A DNA stretch of 64,000 nucleotides from JAXMAF01 sp046350555 (lineage in GTDB: Bacteria; Planctomycetota; Phycisphaerae; Phycisphaerales; SM1A02): the NCBI GenBank assembly GCA_046350555.1, contig JAXMAF010000017.1, positions 1-64,000 of the forward strand, read 5' to 3'. Made by a program: the position numbers and the translations under genes. The first letter of the stretch is position 1, and the number at the start of each line of letters is the position of its first letter. The notes under the pieces are model-generated. The model was given only the letters and a program-made list of their open reading frames with translations. It was not told the DNA's origin and ran no database searches. This document shows, piece after piece, positions 9,464 to 17,680 of this stretch.

Positions 9464-9842
9464 GGCTCGGGGGTGGGCTTGGTGGTTGGCTTGGGATGGA
9501 GGTCCAACGGTCGGCCGAAGACCAACCCGTCGTTGTTCGATCACCGACGCTCCAGTATCGCCTGCGACCCGCGATCCGGCGCGGCGGATCGGCGCGAATC
9601 CGTCGATCCGCGACGGCCGCCTCGTCGTCGGCCGCCGCCTCTTTGGCGGCTGCGCGTGCTCCGTGCGGACGAGCAGCACGACCTTCCGGGGTGCGTCTGC
9701 GGGAACAACCTCGGCGGCAGCTTCCGCGGCGATCTCGACGGCGCCACCCACGGCGCGGACCTCGGCGCCATGCCGGCTGCGTGGCGAACGCGCACGCGAC
9801 CATGATTGAGTGCAGCCAGCACCTGTGGTAGAGTCCACATCC
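9464..9842. other. Intergenic region between divergent genes
   Basis: About 380 bases separating the secreted HEAT-like gene (minus) from the MarR gene (plus). Open frames exist on both strands, but all are Arg/Ser/Pro-rich, composition-driven products with no recognisable domain. I see no RNA gene or repeat. The right end holds a candidate promoter for the MarR gene. Confidence 0.5.
9806..9834 (+). promoter_or_regulatory. Candidate sigma-70-type promoter of the MarR gene
   Basis: TTGAGT (9806-9811) and TAGAGT (9829-9834) are separated by 17 bp, a good fit to -35/-10 boxes. The ATG at 9843 would then lie at about +1, implying a leaderless or nearly leaderless transcript. This rests on pattern matching only. 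Confidence 0.3.
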
Positions 9843-10466
9843 ATGGAAGCGATCGAACGTGCGCTCGGGAAGTCGCCCGGATTCATGATGAACCGCACGG
9901 TGCAGGCGCTTCGCAAGGCGTGGTCGGAGTGCATCGACGCCGAGAGGGTGGACCTGACCCCCGAGGAGTTCTTCGTCCTGGTGATGCTCGACGCGGTCGA
10001 CGGCCTCAGCCAGACGGAGATGGCCGAGTCGCTCATGCGCGATCGCACGACGGTCACGCGCCTTCTCGACGGCATCGTGAAGAAGGGTCTCGCCCGGCGC
10101 GATCATCCAAGGGAGGATCGCCGCGTGGTGCGCACGTGGCTCACTCCGAAGGGCCGCGAGGTGTACGCCGCCGCGTCTCAGGCGACCGTGCGGCTCCGCA
10201 AGCGGTTCTTCGCCGGCATCGAGCCGCGCGAGATGGAGTCGCTGCTCCGGACGCTCGAGCGCGTGCGGGCCAACTGCGGGCCGGTCGGCGGTGCCGCGTC
10301 GGTCGACGCGGGCGGTGGCAAGGGCGGCGGCAACAGCGGCCTGCCCGGAGACCAGACGGGCTCGCGCGCGGCCAGCGGTCCGGCGCCGGGGCGCCGACCC
10401 GCCACCGGGCGAACGTCGGCCGCGACCCGGTCGGCCACGGCACGTTCCGTCGCGGCGCCGCGGTAG
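9843..10466 (+). CDS. MarR-family transcriptional regulator with a long basic C-terminal tail
   Basis: 207 residues from ATG at 9843; an in-frame GTG at 9810 is less likely. Residues ~1-140 are a winged helix-turn-helix of the MarR family: an N-terminal dimerisation helix, the LTPEEFFVLVMLDAV helix, the recognition region SQTEMAESLMRDRTTVTRLLD, and the wing DHPREDRRVVRTWLTPKGREV with its typical DxRxxxxxLT motif. The last ~65 residues are Gly/Ala/Arg-rich low complexity, unlike standard ~150-residue MarR proteins, and may be an added tail or an altered stop. MarR proteins usually repress adjacent or stress genes in response to small aromatic ligands. The target is unknown. Confidence 0.88.
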   Translation: MEAIERALGKSPGFMMNRTVQALRKAWSECIDAERVDLTPEEFFVLVMLDAVDGLSQTEMAESLMRDRTTVTRLLDGIVKKGLARRDHPREDRRVVRTWLTPKGREVYAAASQATVRLRKRFFAGIEPREMESLLRTLERVRANCGPVGGAASVDAGGGKGGGNSGLPGDQTGSRAASGPAPGRRPATGRTSAATRSATARSVAAPR

Positions 10467-10594
10467 CGGCAGCGCCCCCGTGCCCGCGGCGGGGCCACGT
10501 CTCGCGGGCCGCGGTCGCATCCCTTGATCCGCTCCTCGCGTTGGACTACTCTCCCTGCTCTCATCGCTGGACGAGACCCCAGTTCGAGGCCTGC

Positions 10595-10677
10595 GGGCGG
10601 GTACCCAAGTGGCCAACGGGGACAGACTGTAAATCTGTTGGCATATGCCTTCGGGGGTTCGAATCCCTCCCCGCCCA
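10595..10677 (+). tRNA. tRNA-Tyr (anticodon GTA)
   Basis: An 83-nt class II tRNA. The 7-bp acceptor stem GGGCGGG (10595-10601) pairs with CCCGCCC (10670-10676), followed by discriminator A. The anticodon arm is acaga-ctGTAaa-tctgt, there is a long variable arm, and the T-arm is GGGGG-TTCGAAT-CCCTC. CCA is not encoded. Confidence 0.97.
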
Positions 10678-10901
10678 TTCGGTTGTGACCAGAGACATTC
10701 AACCACCCAGGGGGCCGAACGCCAGGCCCAAGCGTGGGTGACGCAGAGACGCAGCAAGAGCACGCAGTGAACGCAGGTCCGGAGACCCGAACTCCGGACG
10801 ACAGGAGAGGTCGGCGCAAGGAACGAACACGAGCCGCGAAGCACCGCCGTCGAGGCATGCACGACATGACGTGACGTGCTCCACGCGCGGGGCCAGCCGC
10901 T

Positions 10902-10975
10902 CGGGGTGTAGCTCAGCTTGGTAGAGCGCTTGGTTCGGGACCAAGAGGCCGTAGGTTCAAATCCTATCACCCCGA
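10902..10975 (+). tRNA. tRNA-Pro (anticodon CGG)
   Basis: A 74-nt tRNA. Acceptor CGGGGTG (10902-10908) pairs with CACCCCG (10968-10974), discriminator A. Anticodon arm CTTGG-ttCGGga-CCAAG reads CCG codons, with the G37 typical of proline tRNAs. D-arm is AGCTCAGCTTGGTAGAGC, and the T-arm is intact. CCA is not encoded. Confidence 0.97.
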
Positions 10976-11359
10976 TTCAGCGGACTCGATGGCCTCGGCA
11001 AGTTCCGGGGCCATCGGTGCTTCTGGACGAGTTCGAACTTGCCCTGTCATTCTGACTGTCTCAGGCCTGGTTTGAACTGCCTCCGAAGGGGTGACGCATG
11101 CGTCACACGCGGTCGTTGCCATGACAACAACCGACATCCTCAAGACGGTCCCGATCCCGGCTTGGCGATTCCAAGCTCTGCCATCCGTGATCGAAGCATG
11201 TTGGGATGCAGGTCAAGAATCAATGCCACGCCGCGTTCGCCTGCGATCTGCCATGCCCGCGACCGATACGTCTCCTGTTTCATCCACCACGCGCAGGCTG
11301 CCATCGACGGGTGTTCCGTGTGATGCAGATGTCGCAGAGTCCGAACGAAGGAGTTCTCC
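10976..11359. other. Non-coding stretch between tRNA-Pro and the AhpD-like gene
   Basis: About 380 bases. The left part holds a hairpin of CGATGGCC (10987-10994) with GGCCATCG (11009-11016), a possible terminator or processing structure after the tRNA, although no T-tract follows. A perfect 16-bp palindrome lies at 11091-11106. No credible gene is seen on either strand. Confidence 0.5.
11091..11106. promoter_or_regulatory. Perfect 16-bp palindrome, candidate operator
   Basis: GTGACGCATGCGTCAC is fully self-complementary and lies ~250 bp upstream of the AhpD-like gene. Its size and symmetry fit a dimeric regulator site. A weaker imperfect palindrome (GTTGCCATGACAAC) follows about 10 bp later. 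No regulator can be assigned. Confidence 0.35.
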
Positions 11360-11914
11360 ATGTCACGTCTTCCGATCCAGAACGTCGAATCCGCCACCGG
11401 CAGCAACAAGGACATCTTCGCGGCCCTGCAGAAGGGGCTGGGCATGGTGCCCAACATGGCCAAGGTGATGGCGAACTCGCCCGCTGTGCTGCAATCCTGG
11501 GTGCAGTTCAACGGCACACTCGGCACCGCCAAGCTCCCCGCTCGGATCCGCGAGCAGATCGCGCTCCTGACCGCCGAGAACAACGCCTGCACCTACTGCC
11601 TCTCCGCTCACTCGGCGCTGGGCAAGATGGTCGGGCTCAACCAGGCGCAGATCGACGGCGCTCGCCACCTGGAATCGTCGGATCCCCGCACCCTGGCCGC
11701 CCTCAAGTTCGCCCAGGCCGTGATCGATCGCCGCGGGGGGATCGGTGAAAGCGATGTCAAAGCGGTGCGCGACGCAGGGTTCAGCGACGCGGAGATTGCG
11801 GAGATCGTGGCGGCGGTCGCCCTGAACTTCTTCACCAACTTCTTCAACCGGGCGTTCGATGTCGATGTCGACTTCCCTCGCGTCGAGGCGCACAACCACG
11901 CCGCGGCGCGGTGA
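11360..11914 (+). CDS. AhpD-like carboxymuconolactone decarboxylase/alkylhydroperoxidase family protein
   Basis: 184 residues from ATG at 11360, with a good AAGGAG Shine-Dalgarno about 7 bases upstream. The core has the CMD-family helical pattern and the redox motif C77-T-Y-C80-L-S-A-H84, equivalent to the CxxC...H active site of AhpD, which reduces peroxidase partners or peroxides. FNGTLGTAKLPARIREQIALL precedes it, as in uncharacterised peroxidase-related (YciW/DUF-type) members. Likely cytosolic and likely involved in oxidative stress. A copy of the ~108-bp palindromic repeat starts 15 bp after the stop codon. Confidence 0.9.
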   Translation: MSRLPIQNVESATGSNKDIFAALQKGLGMVPNMAKVMANSPAVLQSWVQFNGTLGTAKLPARIREQIALLTAENNACTYCLSAHSALGKMVGLNQAQIDGARHLESSDPRTLAALKFAQAVIDRRGGIGESDVKAVRDAGFSDAEIAEIVAAVALNFFTNFFNRAFDVDVDFPRVEAHNHAAAR

Positions 11915-11928
11915 TCACCCATGGACTC

Positions 11929-12036
11929 ATGCGGATTCCAGTAGACCTCCATGCGTTCGACCCCTTGCCCACGGCGGCGTCTCACGGCGGAATTGGGTTG
12001 TGGGTGGGGCGCGAGAACCAACTGGGACGCGTATCA
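11929..12036 (+). repeat. Interspersed palindromic repeat family 1, copy a
   Basis: A ~108-bp element starting ATGCGGATTCCAG and ending CTGGGACGCGTATCA. The ends are imperfect inverted repeats. The centre carries the family core (TTCGACCCCTTGCCCAC... GGCGGAATTGGGTTG). Related copies occur at 30154, 47879, 52026, 55930, 61850 and 63742. Confidence 0.85.
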
Positions 12037-12206
12037 GCCGTTGAGTCCGCACACCTCACGAAGTTCTCCGGTCAAGGCGGTCGCACGAGCGTGGCGGGTG
12101 TGCCGCCCGCCACGAGACCGCCTCGCACTCAAGGACGGAAACAACAGTAATTACCGATACACGCTCCGCGCTCCCTGAAATGCCCGGAATGCTCCGGCAA
12201 GGCAAA

Positions 12207-12692
12207 ATGACCGAACTCACCACATCTCACTCCCCAGTCAATGCACCTCCCTTCACACGAGAATCGGCGCTCCGAAAGGTCCGTGCGGCGGAGGACGCGT
12301 GGAACAGCCGCGACCCCGAGCGGGTGTCACTGGCGTACTCGCTTGACAGCCAATGGCGCAATCGCGCCGAGTTCGTCCATGGCCGGGAGCAAATCAGGGC
12401 GTTTCTTCGTGGCAAGTGGGAGCGAGAGCAGGACTATCGGCTCATCAAGGAACTCTGGGCGTTCACGGACAACCACATCGCCGTCCGGTTCCAGTACGAG
12501 TGGCACAACGATGCAGGTCAGTGGTTCCGCAGTTACGGCAACGAACTCTGGGAGTTCGACGATGCGGGGCTCATGCGTCGTCGCGAGGCCAGCATCAACG
12601 ACCTGCCGATCGCCGAGGTGGAAAGAAAGTTCCGCTGGGATGCGCCGGGCCCGCGTCCCACCGCACACGTCGGACTTGAAGGCGTGAAGTAG
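12207..12692 (+). CDS. DUF1348/SnoaL-like NTF2-fold protein
   Basis: 161 residues from ATG at 12207; an in-frame ATG at 12180 would add 9 residues. The sequence matches the nuclear transport factor 2-like DUF1348 family throughout: an N-terminal helix (RKVRAAEDAWNSRDPERVSLAYS), W/R-rich strand segments (SQWRNRAEFVHGREQIRAFLRGKW), FQYEWHNDAGQWFRSYGNELWEFDDAGLM and the closing RREASINDLPI. Members are small cytosolic alpha/beta cone proteins of unknown substrate. Length is normal for the family. It stands alone between two interspersed repeats. Confidence 0.88.
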   Translation: MTELTTSHSPVNAPPFTRESALRKVRAAEDAWNSRDPERVSLAYSLDSQWRNRAEFVHGREQIRAFLRGKWEREQDYRLIKELWAFTDNHIAVRFQYEWHNDAGQWFRSYGNELWEFDDAGLMRRREASINDLPIAEVERKFRWDAPGPRPTAHVGLEGVK

Positions 12693-12753
12693 CAGAAGTT
12701 CCACGTCCTCAAGGCAACCGTGACAACCCCCGGCGCGCTCGGGGTCTAACACT

Positions 12754-12918
12754 ACAGCCCGTGGCGAAAGTCATGCTGCCTGCAACCGAGCCCACTCCCG
12801 CATGGCTGCGTCGCCATCGCTTGCGGTAGATCCCTTGGAATACAGCGGCGCGACGGCTCCTTGCCCTGCGGAAGCGGACTCGGTTTCGGCGACGCAGCAA
12901 TTTCGCCACGGGCTGCTA
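12754..12918. repeat. Palindromic repeat family 2 (MITE-like), copy 1
   Basis: A 165-bp element bounded by inverted repeats CAGCCCGTGGCGAAAGT at the left and its near-complement ending GGGCTGCTA at the right. The interior is homologous, in opposite orientation, to the copy at 53649-53815 (shared GCGTCGCC...CGCTTGC...GGAATAC...CGGCTCCTTG). No transposase is encoded. It occupies most of the gap between the NTF2-like gene and the convergent DNA-alkylation-repeat gene. Confidence 0.85.
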
Positions 12919-12929
12919 CTCTCGGCTTT

Positions 12930-13739
12930 CTACTCTCTCGACCGTCCACGGGCGAGAGAGAGACGAGCACGATCACCCGTCGCACGAGCCCCACGCTCCG
13001 ATGCGACGCCCAACCTCGCCCGCTGCGACGCCGTGAGCTTCGCAGCGGACTCCCGAAGCACGGGGCGAGACATGGCGGCGCGATGCCGCTCGAGCAGCGC
13101 AAAGACCGCGGCCGGGTCGGACTTGCACGCCTCTCGGAGCGCCCAACCGACGGCCTTCTGAACGTTCCGGTCGTCGTCGGCGATCGCGCGTTCGCAGATG
13201 CGCAGCGCCGTCCGCGCGTCGCTGCGGCCCTTCTGATTGAGCACCGTCGTGGTCGCCACCGCGAACCGGCGTCGCCACGGATTCGGCGCGACCGCCCATT
13301 CCTCGAGATCACGCACCCACATCCCCCGCTGCGGATCGACGGCGCGGCCGATCATCTCTCCCGCCACGCCCATCGCGAGCTGATCGCACGTCTCCCAGTT
13401 GTCGATGCCATTGATCCAACGGTCCAGCTTCGGCCAGTGGGCGGGCTCGAGCTTGGCCCTGAACCTCGCCAGGAGGAACGTCGCGAAGAGCATCTCCTCC
13501 CGGCGCCCGGAGGCGAACGCGAGATCAGCCATGTCGGCCGCGTCCGAGACCGTCAGTCCCTTCGTGGCCGCGGCGAACTCCTTGACCATGGCGCGGATGA
13601 CGGGCACGCGGACACCCAGGACCGTGCCCTTGGTCGGCGCGATGGTCGTGCAGCGCGCGACGGCGGCGGGATCGGCGGCGTCTCGCAGCGCCGCTCTGAC
13701 CGCGTACCATGGGCCGTGGTGGGTCACCTTGCTTGCCAT
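12930..13739 (-). CDS. DNA alkylation repeat (AlkD-type HEAT-like) protein
   Basis: 269 residues from ATG at 13739; a TTG sits one codon upstream. The protein is built of HEAT-like helical repeats as in AlkC/AlkD DNA glycosylases: GTVLGVRVPVIRAMVKEFAAA, FASGRREEMLFATFLLARF, WINGIDNWETCDQLAMGVAG, PNPWRRRFAVATTTV, DDDRNVQKAVGWALREACK. The WxxxDxWxxxD-type segment and the RRRFA repeat are characteristic. AlkD excises alkylated bases such as 3- and 7-methylpurines without base flipping. Whether this member keeps catalytic activity cannot be decided from sequence. The basic C-terminal tail (ARLSLARGRSRE) may bind DNA. Confidence 0.88.
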   Translation of the reverse strand: MASKVTHHGPWYAVRAALRDAADPAAVARCTTIAPTKGTVLGVRVPVIRAMVKEFAAATKGLTVSDAADMADLAFASGRREEMLFATFLLARFRAKLEPAHWPKLDRWINGIDNWETCDQLAMGVAGEMIGRAVDPQRGMWVRDLEEWAVAPNPWRRRFAVATTTVLNQKGRSDARTALRICERAIADDDRNVQKAVGWALREACKSDPAAVFALLERHRAAMSRPVLRESAAKLTASQRARLGVASERGARATGDRARLSLARGRSRE

Positions 13740-13886
13740 CAAGGCAGCGTAACAATCTCGATCAGGTCGGCGGCTTCGGGCCCCTCATCGAGTTGGAGAC
13801 CGTTTATGTCCCCGCGCGCTCCGAGATGCGACCGAGCATGGCCGCCGAAGCGCCGGGGATGTTGGCGCGCCGGACAGGCAGCCGAC

Positions 13887-14390
13887 ATGATCGCGCTGGC
13901 ACCGTTCGTCCTTGCCCTGCTCGTGTGCGCCCTCGGCGGCTGCGGTTCGACGCCCTCGACCAAGACCATCGGCAGCCCGGACGCAGGAGTGGATCACATG
14001 CAACTGGGCAACTTCTCGGTGAGTCTGGCGGTCAAGGATCTCGGCGCTTCCCGCGCGTTCTACGAGAAGCTCGGCTTTCAGGTGATCGGCGGCAATCCGG
14101 CACACTTCCTGATCATGCAGAACCAGACCAGCACGATCGGGCTCTTCCAGGGAATGTTCGACAAGAACATCCTGACGTTCAATCCCGGCTGGGACCGCAA
14201 CGGCGGCACCCTCGCCGACTTCGAGGATGTACGCGAGATCCAGCGGACGCTTCGGAGTCGAGGCGTCGCCCTGACCACACAGGCCGACGAGTCGACCACG
14301 GGGCCCGCCAGCCTGACGCTGGTCGATCCTGACGGCAACATGATCCTCATCGATCAGCACGTTCCCAGCCCTGCGAGCGCCCCGAGGTAA
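13887..14390 (+). CDS. VOC (glyoxalase/bleomycin resistance) family protein, predicted lipoprotein
   Basis: 167 residues from ATG at 13887. This start gives a lipoprotein signal (LAPFVLALLVCALGGC, lipobox L-G-G-C). The alternative ATG at 13998 would give a plain cytosolic VOC protein beginning MQLGNFSVSLAVKDL. The domain has two beta-alpha-beta-beta-beta modules: FSVSLAVKDLGASRAFYEKLGFQVIGG, FLIMQNQTSTIGLFQ, and SLTLVDPDGNMILIDQH. The metal-binding positions are partly present (E/Q on the strands). Function unknown. It is the first gene of a plus-strand trio with the SurA-like and HupE-like genes, 115 bp before the next. Confidence 0.85.
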   Translation: MIALAPFVLALLVCALGGCGSTPSTKTIGSPDAGVDHMQLGNFSVSLAVKDLGASRAFYEKLGFQVIGGNPAHFLIMQNQTSTIGLFQGMFDKNILTFNPGWDRNGGTLADFEDVREIQRTLRSRGVALTTQADESTTGPASLTLVDPDGNMILIDQHVPSPASAPR

Positions 14391-14505
14391 TCGCGAACCG
14401 CGGTTGCCGTCGGCGATCGGTCAATCCCGCGGGAGTGGAAGCACGTGTGAGTCCGGTTCGCCTGGCTGCGCCCCTGAAGCGATCCATCCTTTTGGGGACG
14501 TGCCG

Positions 14506-15096
14506 ATGAAGAGACTCCTGCGCGAACCGCTGTTCCATTTCCTCCTGCTGGGGGCCGCGATCTTCGTCGCCTACGGCCTGGGCCCGCGGCGCAGCGGCGA
14601 CCAACCGGTCACGATCGTGGTCACGCGTGGCCAGATCGAGGCCATCGCCGCGGGCTTCGCGCGCGTGCGGCAGCGCCCGCCTTCGGCCGACGAGCTGGCC
14701 GATCTCATCCGCGACCGGATCCGCGAGGAGGTGCTCTGCCGCGAGGCAACCGCGCTGGGACTCGGACAGGACGACACCGTCATCCGCCATCGTCTGCGAC
14801 AGAAGATGGAGTTCGTCTCCGAGGAGATCGCCGGCCAGACCGAGCCCACCGACGCCGAACTCGACGCCTATCTCCGCGCTCACGCCGACGCGTTCCTTGT
14901 CTTCGTGGACGGCCGCACCGAGGGCCGCCTGCCGGAGCTCGCGGAGGTGCGAGATGCGGTTCGTCGCCAATGGGACGAATCCCGGCGGCTGGAGGCGAAC
15001 GAGCGGTTCTACCAGGAGCTGCTCAAGCGCTACACGGTGATCGTCGAGCAGTCGCGGTCGACGACGGAGCAAGGAACTCCGGTGACGAGCCGATGA
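14506..15096 (+). CDS. SurA/PPIase-like membrane-anchored protein lacking the central rotamase domain
   Basis: 196 residues from ATG at 14506 (MKRLLREPLFHFLLLGAAIFVAYGL, an N-terminal membrane anchor). It matches the peptidyl-prolyl isomerase proteins that commonly precede HupE genes: the N-terminal SurA-like region IREEVLCREATALGLGQDDTVIRHRLRQKMEF and the C-terminal PELAEVRDAVRRQWDESRR helix. Family members are ~270-300 residues with a parvulin (PPIC) domain between these parts. Here YLRAHADAF jumps straight to LVFVDGRTEGRLPEL, so ~90-100 residues are missing in frame. It overlaps the next start codon (ATGA), implying translational coupling. A chaperone-like role for the permease is inferred. 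Confidence 0.8.
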   Translation: MKRLLREPLFHFLLLGAAIFVAYGLGPRRSGDQPVTIVVTRGQIEAIAAGFARVRQRPPSADELADLIRDRIREEVLCREATALGLGQDDTVIRHRLRQKMEFVSEEIAGQTEPTDAELDAYLRAHADAFLVFVDGRTEGRLPELAEVRDAVRRQWDESRRLEANERFYQELLKRYTVIVEQSRSTTEQGTPVTSR

Positions 15097-16094
15097 ATCG
15101 CCTCCTCGCATCGGTCGTCCTCGTTGCCGCGCTCGCGCCCTGCGCGTTCGCGCACGACGTGCGTCCGGCCTATCTCGAGATCCGCCAGAGGGGACCGGAG
15201 ATCTACGACGTGCTGTGGAAGGTCCCCGGTCGCGGCGGCGATCCTGGCCTCGGCCTCGACGTGCGGTTCCCGGCGGACTGCACCAACGTGACCGAGCCGA
15301 GAGCCGCGACGACCGACAGCGCCTTGACGGAACGCTGGACCATCCGGCGCCCGGCAGGGCTCGACGGAAGCACGATCCACGTCTCCTGGCTGGACGCGTC
15401 GGTGACCGACGTGCTCGTGCGCCTGGAACGTCTCGACGGCACCGCACAGGTGGCGCGGCTCGCCCCATCGGCGCCGGACTTCGTCGTGGAGGCGGCGCGC
15501 AGCTCGGTGGATGTCGTCCGCACCTACGGCGTGCTGGGCGTCGAGCACATCCTCTCGGGAGTCGATCATCTCCTGTTCGTCCTGGCGCTCCTGATCCTCA
15601 CGCGCGGCGGTTGGAAGCTGGTGAAGACCGTCACCGCCTTCACCGTGGCGCACAGCATCACGCTCTCGGCGGCGGTGCTCGGCCTGGTCCATGTTCCGCA
15701 GCCGCCGGTCGAGGCGGTCATCGCGCTCAGCATCGTCTTCGTCGCTGCGGAGATCGTGCACGGGCGGCAGGGGCGCGCCGGTCTCGCCGCCCGCGCGCCC
15801 TGGATTGTCGCGTTCGCCTTCGGCTTGTTGCACGGGCTTGGCTTCGCCGGCGCGCTGAGCGAGATCGGGCTTCCCCGAGAGAGCATCCCGCTGGCGCTGC
15901 TCTTCTTCAACGTCGGCGTGGAAGTCGGTCAATTGCTCTTCATCGCGGCGATGCTCTCGCTGATCGGCGCGTTCCGTCTCGCCACCCGCCATCTGTCGCT
16001 CGCCACCCCGCATCCCTGGGCGCCGTTGGTGCCGCCCTACGCCATCGGCGGCGTGGCGATGTTCTGGGTCATCGAGCGGATTGCGAGCTTCTGA
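15093..16094 (+). CDS. HupE/UreJ family membrane protein
   Basis: 333 residues from ATG at 15093, overlapping the previous stop. Residues 1-20 are a signal peptide ending AFA. Residues 20-150 are an extracytoplasmic beta-rich domain (HDVRPAYLEIRQ). Residues ~160-333 hold six or so membrane helices with the family's histidine motifs: GVEHILSGVDHLLFVLALL, TVAHSITLSAAVLG, FGLLHGLGFAGAL and FFNVGVEVGQL. HupE/UreJ proteins transport nickel or other metals in hydrogenase/urease systems, and the two-domain version here is usually of unknown substrate. No hydrogenase or urease gene is nearby. Confidence 0.88.
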   Translation: MNRLLASVVLVAALAPCAFAHDVRPAYLEIRQRGPEIYDVLWKVPGRGGDPGLGLDVRFPADCTNVTEPRAATTDSALTERWTIRRPAGLDGSTIHVSWLDASVTDVLVRLERLDGTAQVARLAPSAPDFVVEAARSSVDVVRTYGVLGVEHILSGVDHLLFVLALLILTRGGWKLVKTVTAFTVAHSITLSAAVLGLVHVPQPPVEAVIALSIVFVAAEIVHGRQGRAGLAARAPWIVAFAFGLLHGLGFAGALSEIGLPRESIPLALLFFNVGVEVGQLLFIAAMLSLIGAFRLATRHLSLATPHPWAPLVPPYAIGGVAMFWVIERIASF

Positions 16095-16135
16095 GCGACG
16101 GCGAGGGTCCCGTCGAACGGACGGGCGTCCAGCGA

Positions 16136-17572
16136 TCACCGCTGGACGGCCGCCTTCGCCTTCTCCCAGCCAGACATGCCGCCGGCGAGGTTCGTGACCG
16201 AATAGCCGTGCTTCTGAAGGAGCGAGCACGCCCGCGCCGAACGGCCACCACCTTGACAGCTCACGAGGATCCGGCGGTTCCTTGGCACCTCGGACAATCG
16301 CGACATCAACCGCGTGTGGGCGATGTTGTGCGCGCCTGGGATGTGTCCTTCGCCGAACTCGGCCTTGCGGCGCGAATCGAGAACGAACGGACGGTCGGCG
16401 GCGTCGAGCATGCTGCGCGCCTCGTCGACCGTGGCCTCAGCCGTGGGAACGAGCTTCCCGCCCGCACGTCCATACGGGTCGATCTGGTTGGCATCGAACC
16501 ATCCGCCGAGGTTGTCGAGCCCGACGCGAATGAGGCCGCGCACGGCGTCCTCGAGACGCGACGGTTCGACGATCAGATGGATCGTTTCCTGATCGCCGAT
16601 CATCGATCCCGCGTCGGTGCTGAACGAATTGGAGAGCGGCAGCCAGAGCGCTCCCGGCACGTGTCCCGCGCGGAACGCGGGCCACGGACGTGTGTCCACG
16701 ATCGCCACCTTGGCGCCGTCGAGGGCATCGAGGTCGCTTGCGGCCAGTTGCACGAGGTCGGGAAGGCCGCCAAGCACCTTTGGCCCCGTCTTGTTCTCGC
16801 GCTTCATCCGCGCGAAGTAGAGCGGTGGCTCCGGTTGACCATCCAGGATGAAGTCGACGAACGCATCCTCGCTGCTCGCCGCGCGGATCGACGGGTTGAA
16901 CAGCTTCTCGTACCCGACCGTGCTCTGCGGCACCGCGCCCAACGCCTTGCCGCAGGCGCTCCCCGCGCCGTGGGCCGGCCAGACCTGGAGGTAGTCGGGC
17001 CAGTCCATGAACCGGCGAACGGTCCGGTACAGGCGATGGGCCGAGGGATCGGCCTTGCCCGCGAAACCGGCGGCGGATTCAAGGAGGTCGGGCCGCCCCA
17101 CATCGCCAACGAAGACGAAGTCGCCGGTGGCCACGCCCATCGGCTTGTCGGCGCCGCCGCCGCGGTCGGTCAGCAGGAAGCAGATGTGCTCGGGAGTGTG
17201 GCCGGGCGTATGGATGACCTTGAACTCGATCATGCCCACGTGGAAGACGCTGCCATCCTCGAGCAACTGGTGGTCGTATGTGCCACCGCCGAGCTTCTTG
17301 TCGAGCCACCCGTACTTCCAGTCCGCATCGCCCTCGTCGGAGAGGTAGACCTTGGCGCCCTTCTCGGCCAGTTCGCGCGCTCCGGAGAGGAAGTCGGCAT
17401 GGATGTGCGTCTCGGCGACGGCGACGATCCTGAGGCCATGCGCGGCCGCGATCCGTTCATAGCGGTCCACGTCGCGCTCCGGATCGATCACGATCGCCTC
17501 GCCCGTGCGTTGACATCCGATCACATACGCGGCCTGGGCCAGCCCGTCGTCGTACACCATGCGGAACAACAT
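16136..17572 (-). CDS. MBL-fold persulfide dioxygenase-like protein with two rhodanese domains
   Basis: 478 residues from ATG at 17572. Residues ~1-250 are a metallo-beta-lactamase fold of the ETHE1/CstB type with the metal motif H56-I-H58-A-D60 and later GHTPEH and DFVFVGDVGRPDL. Residues ~265-365 form a rhodanese domain whose active-site loop has no Cys (IVEPSR), so it is probably inactive. Residues ~375-478 form a second rhodanese with Cys near residue 439 in the loop CQGGGRSA. Such fusions oxidise glutathione or low-molecular-weight persulfides and pass sulfur to thiosulfate. Cytosolic sulfide detoxification is the likely role. Confidence 0.92.
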   Translation of the reverse strand: MLFRMVYDDGLAQAAYVIGCQRTGEAIVIDPERDVDRYERIAAAHGLRIVAVAETHIHADFLSGARELAEKGAKVYLSDEGDADWKYGWLDKKLGGGTYDHQLLEDGSVFHVGMIEFKVIHTPGHTPEHICFLLTDRGGGADKPMGVATGDFVFVGDVGRPDLLESAAGFAGKADPSAHRLYRTVRRFMDWPDYLQVWPAHGAGSACGKALGAVPQSTVGYEKLFNPSIRAASSEDAFVDFILDGQPEPPLYFARMKRENKTGPKVLGGLPDLVQLAASDLDALDGAKVAIVDTRPWPAFRAGHVPGALWLPLSNSFSTDAGSMIGDQETIHLIVEPSRLEDAVRGLIRVGLDNLGGWFDANQIDPYGRAGGKLVPTAEATVDEARSMLDAADRPFVLDSRRKAEFGEGHIPGAHNIAHTRLMSRLSEVPRNRRILVSCQGGGRSARACSLLQKHGYSVTNLAGGMSGWEKAKAAVQR

Positions 17573-17680
17573 GCTCGTCTCTTCCTGTTCGATGATGCGG
17601 CTCGGTGCATCTCCGGAGTCGGGCCGGCGGGCGGAAGTCGCCCGAAGCGGGATCGGCATTCCGACCCCGGGGTCCTCGAA

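Noticed and set aside
9541..9840. 99-codon minus-strand frame upstream of the HEAT-like gene
   Set aside because: Arg/Ser-rich, no domain or ribosome-binding site, and overlaps the candidate MarR promoter.
11140..11592. 150-codon minus-strand frame opposite the AhpD-like gene
   Set aside because: Runs antisense to a well-supported gene with a good ribosome-binding site and shows no recognisable domain.
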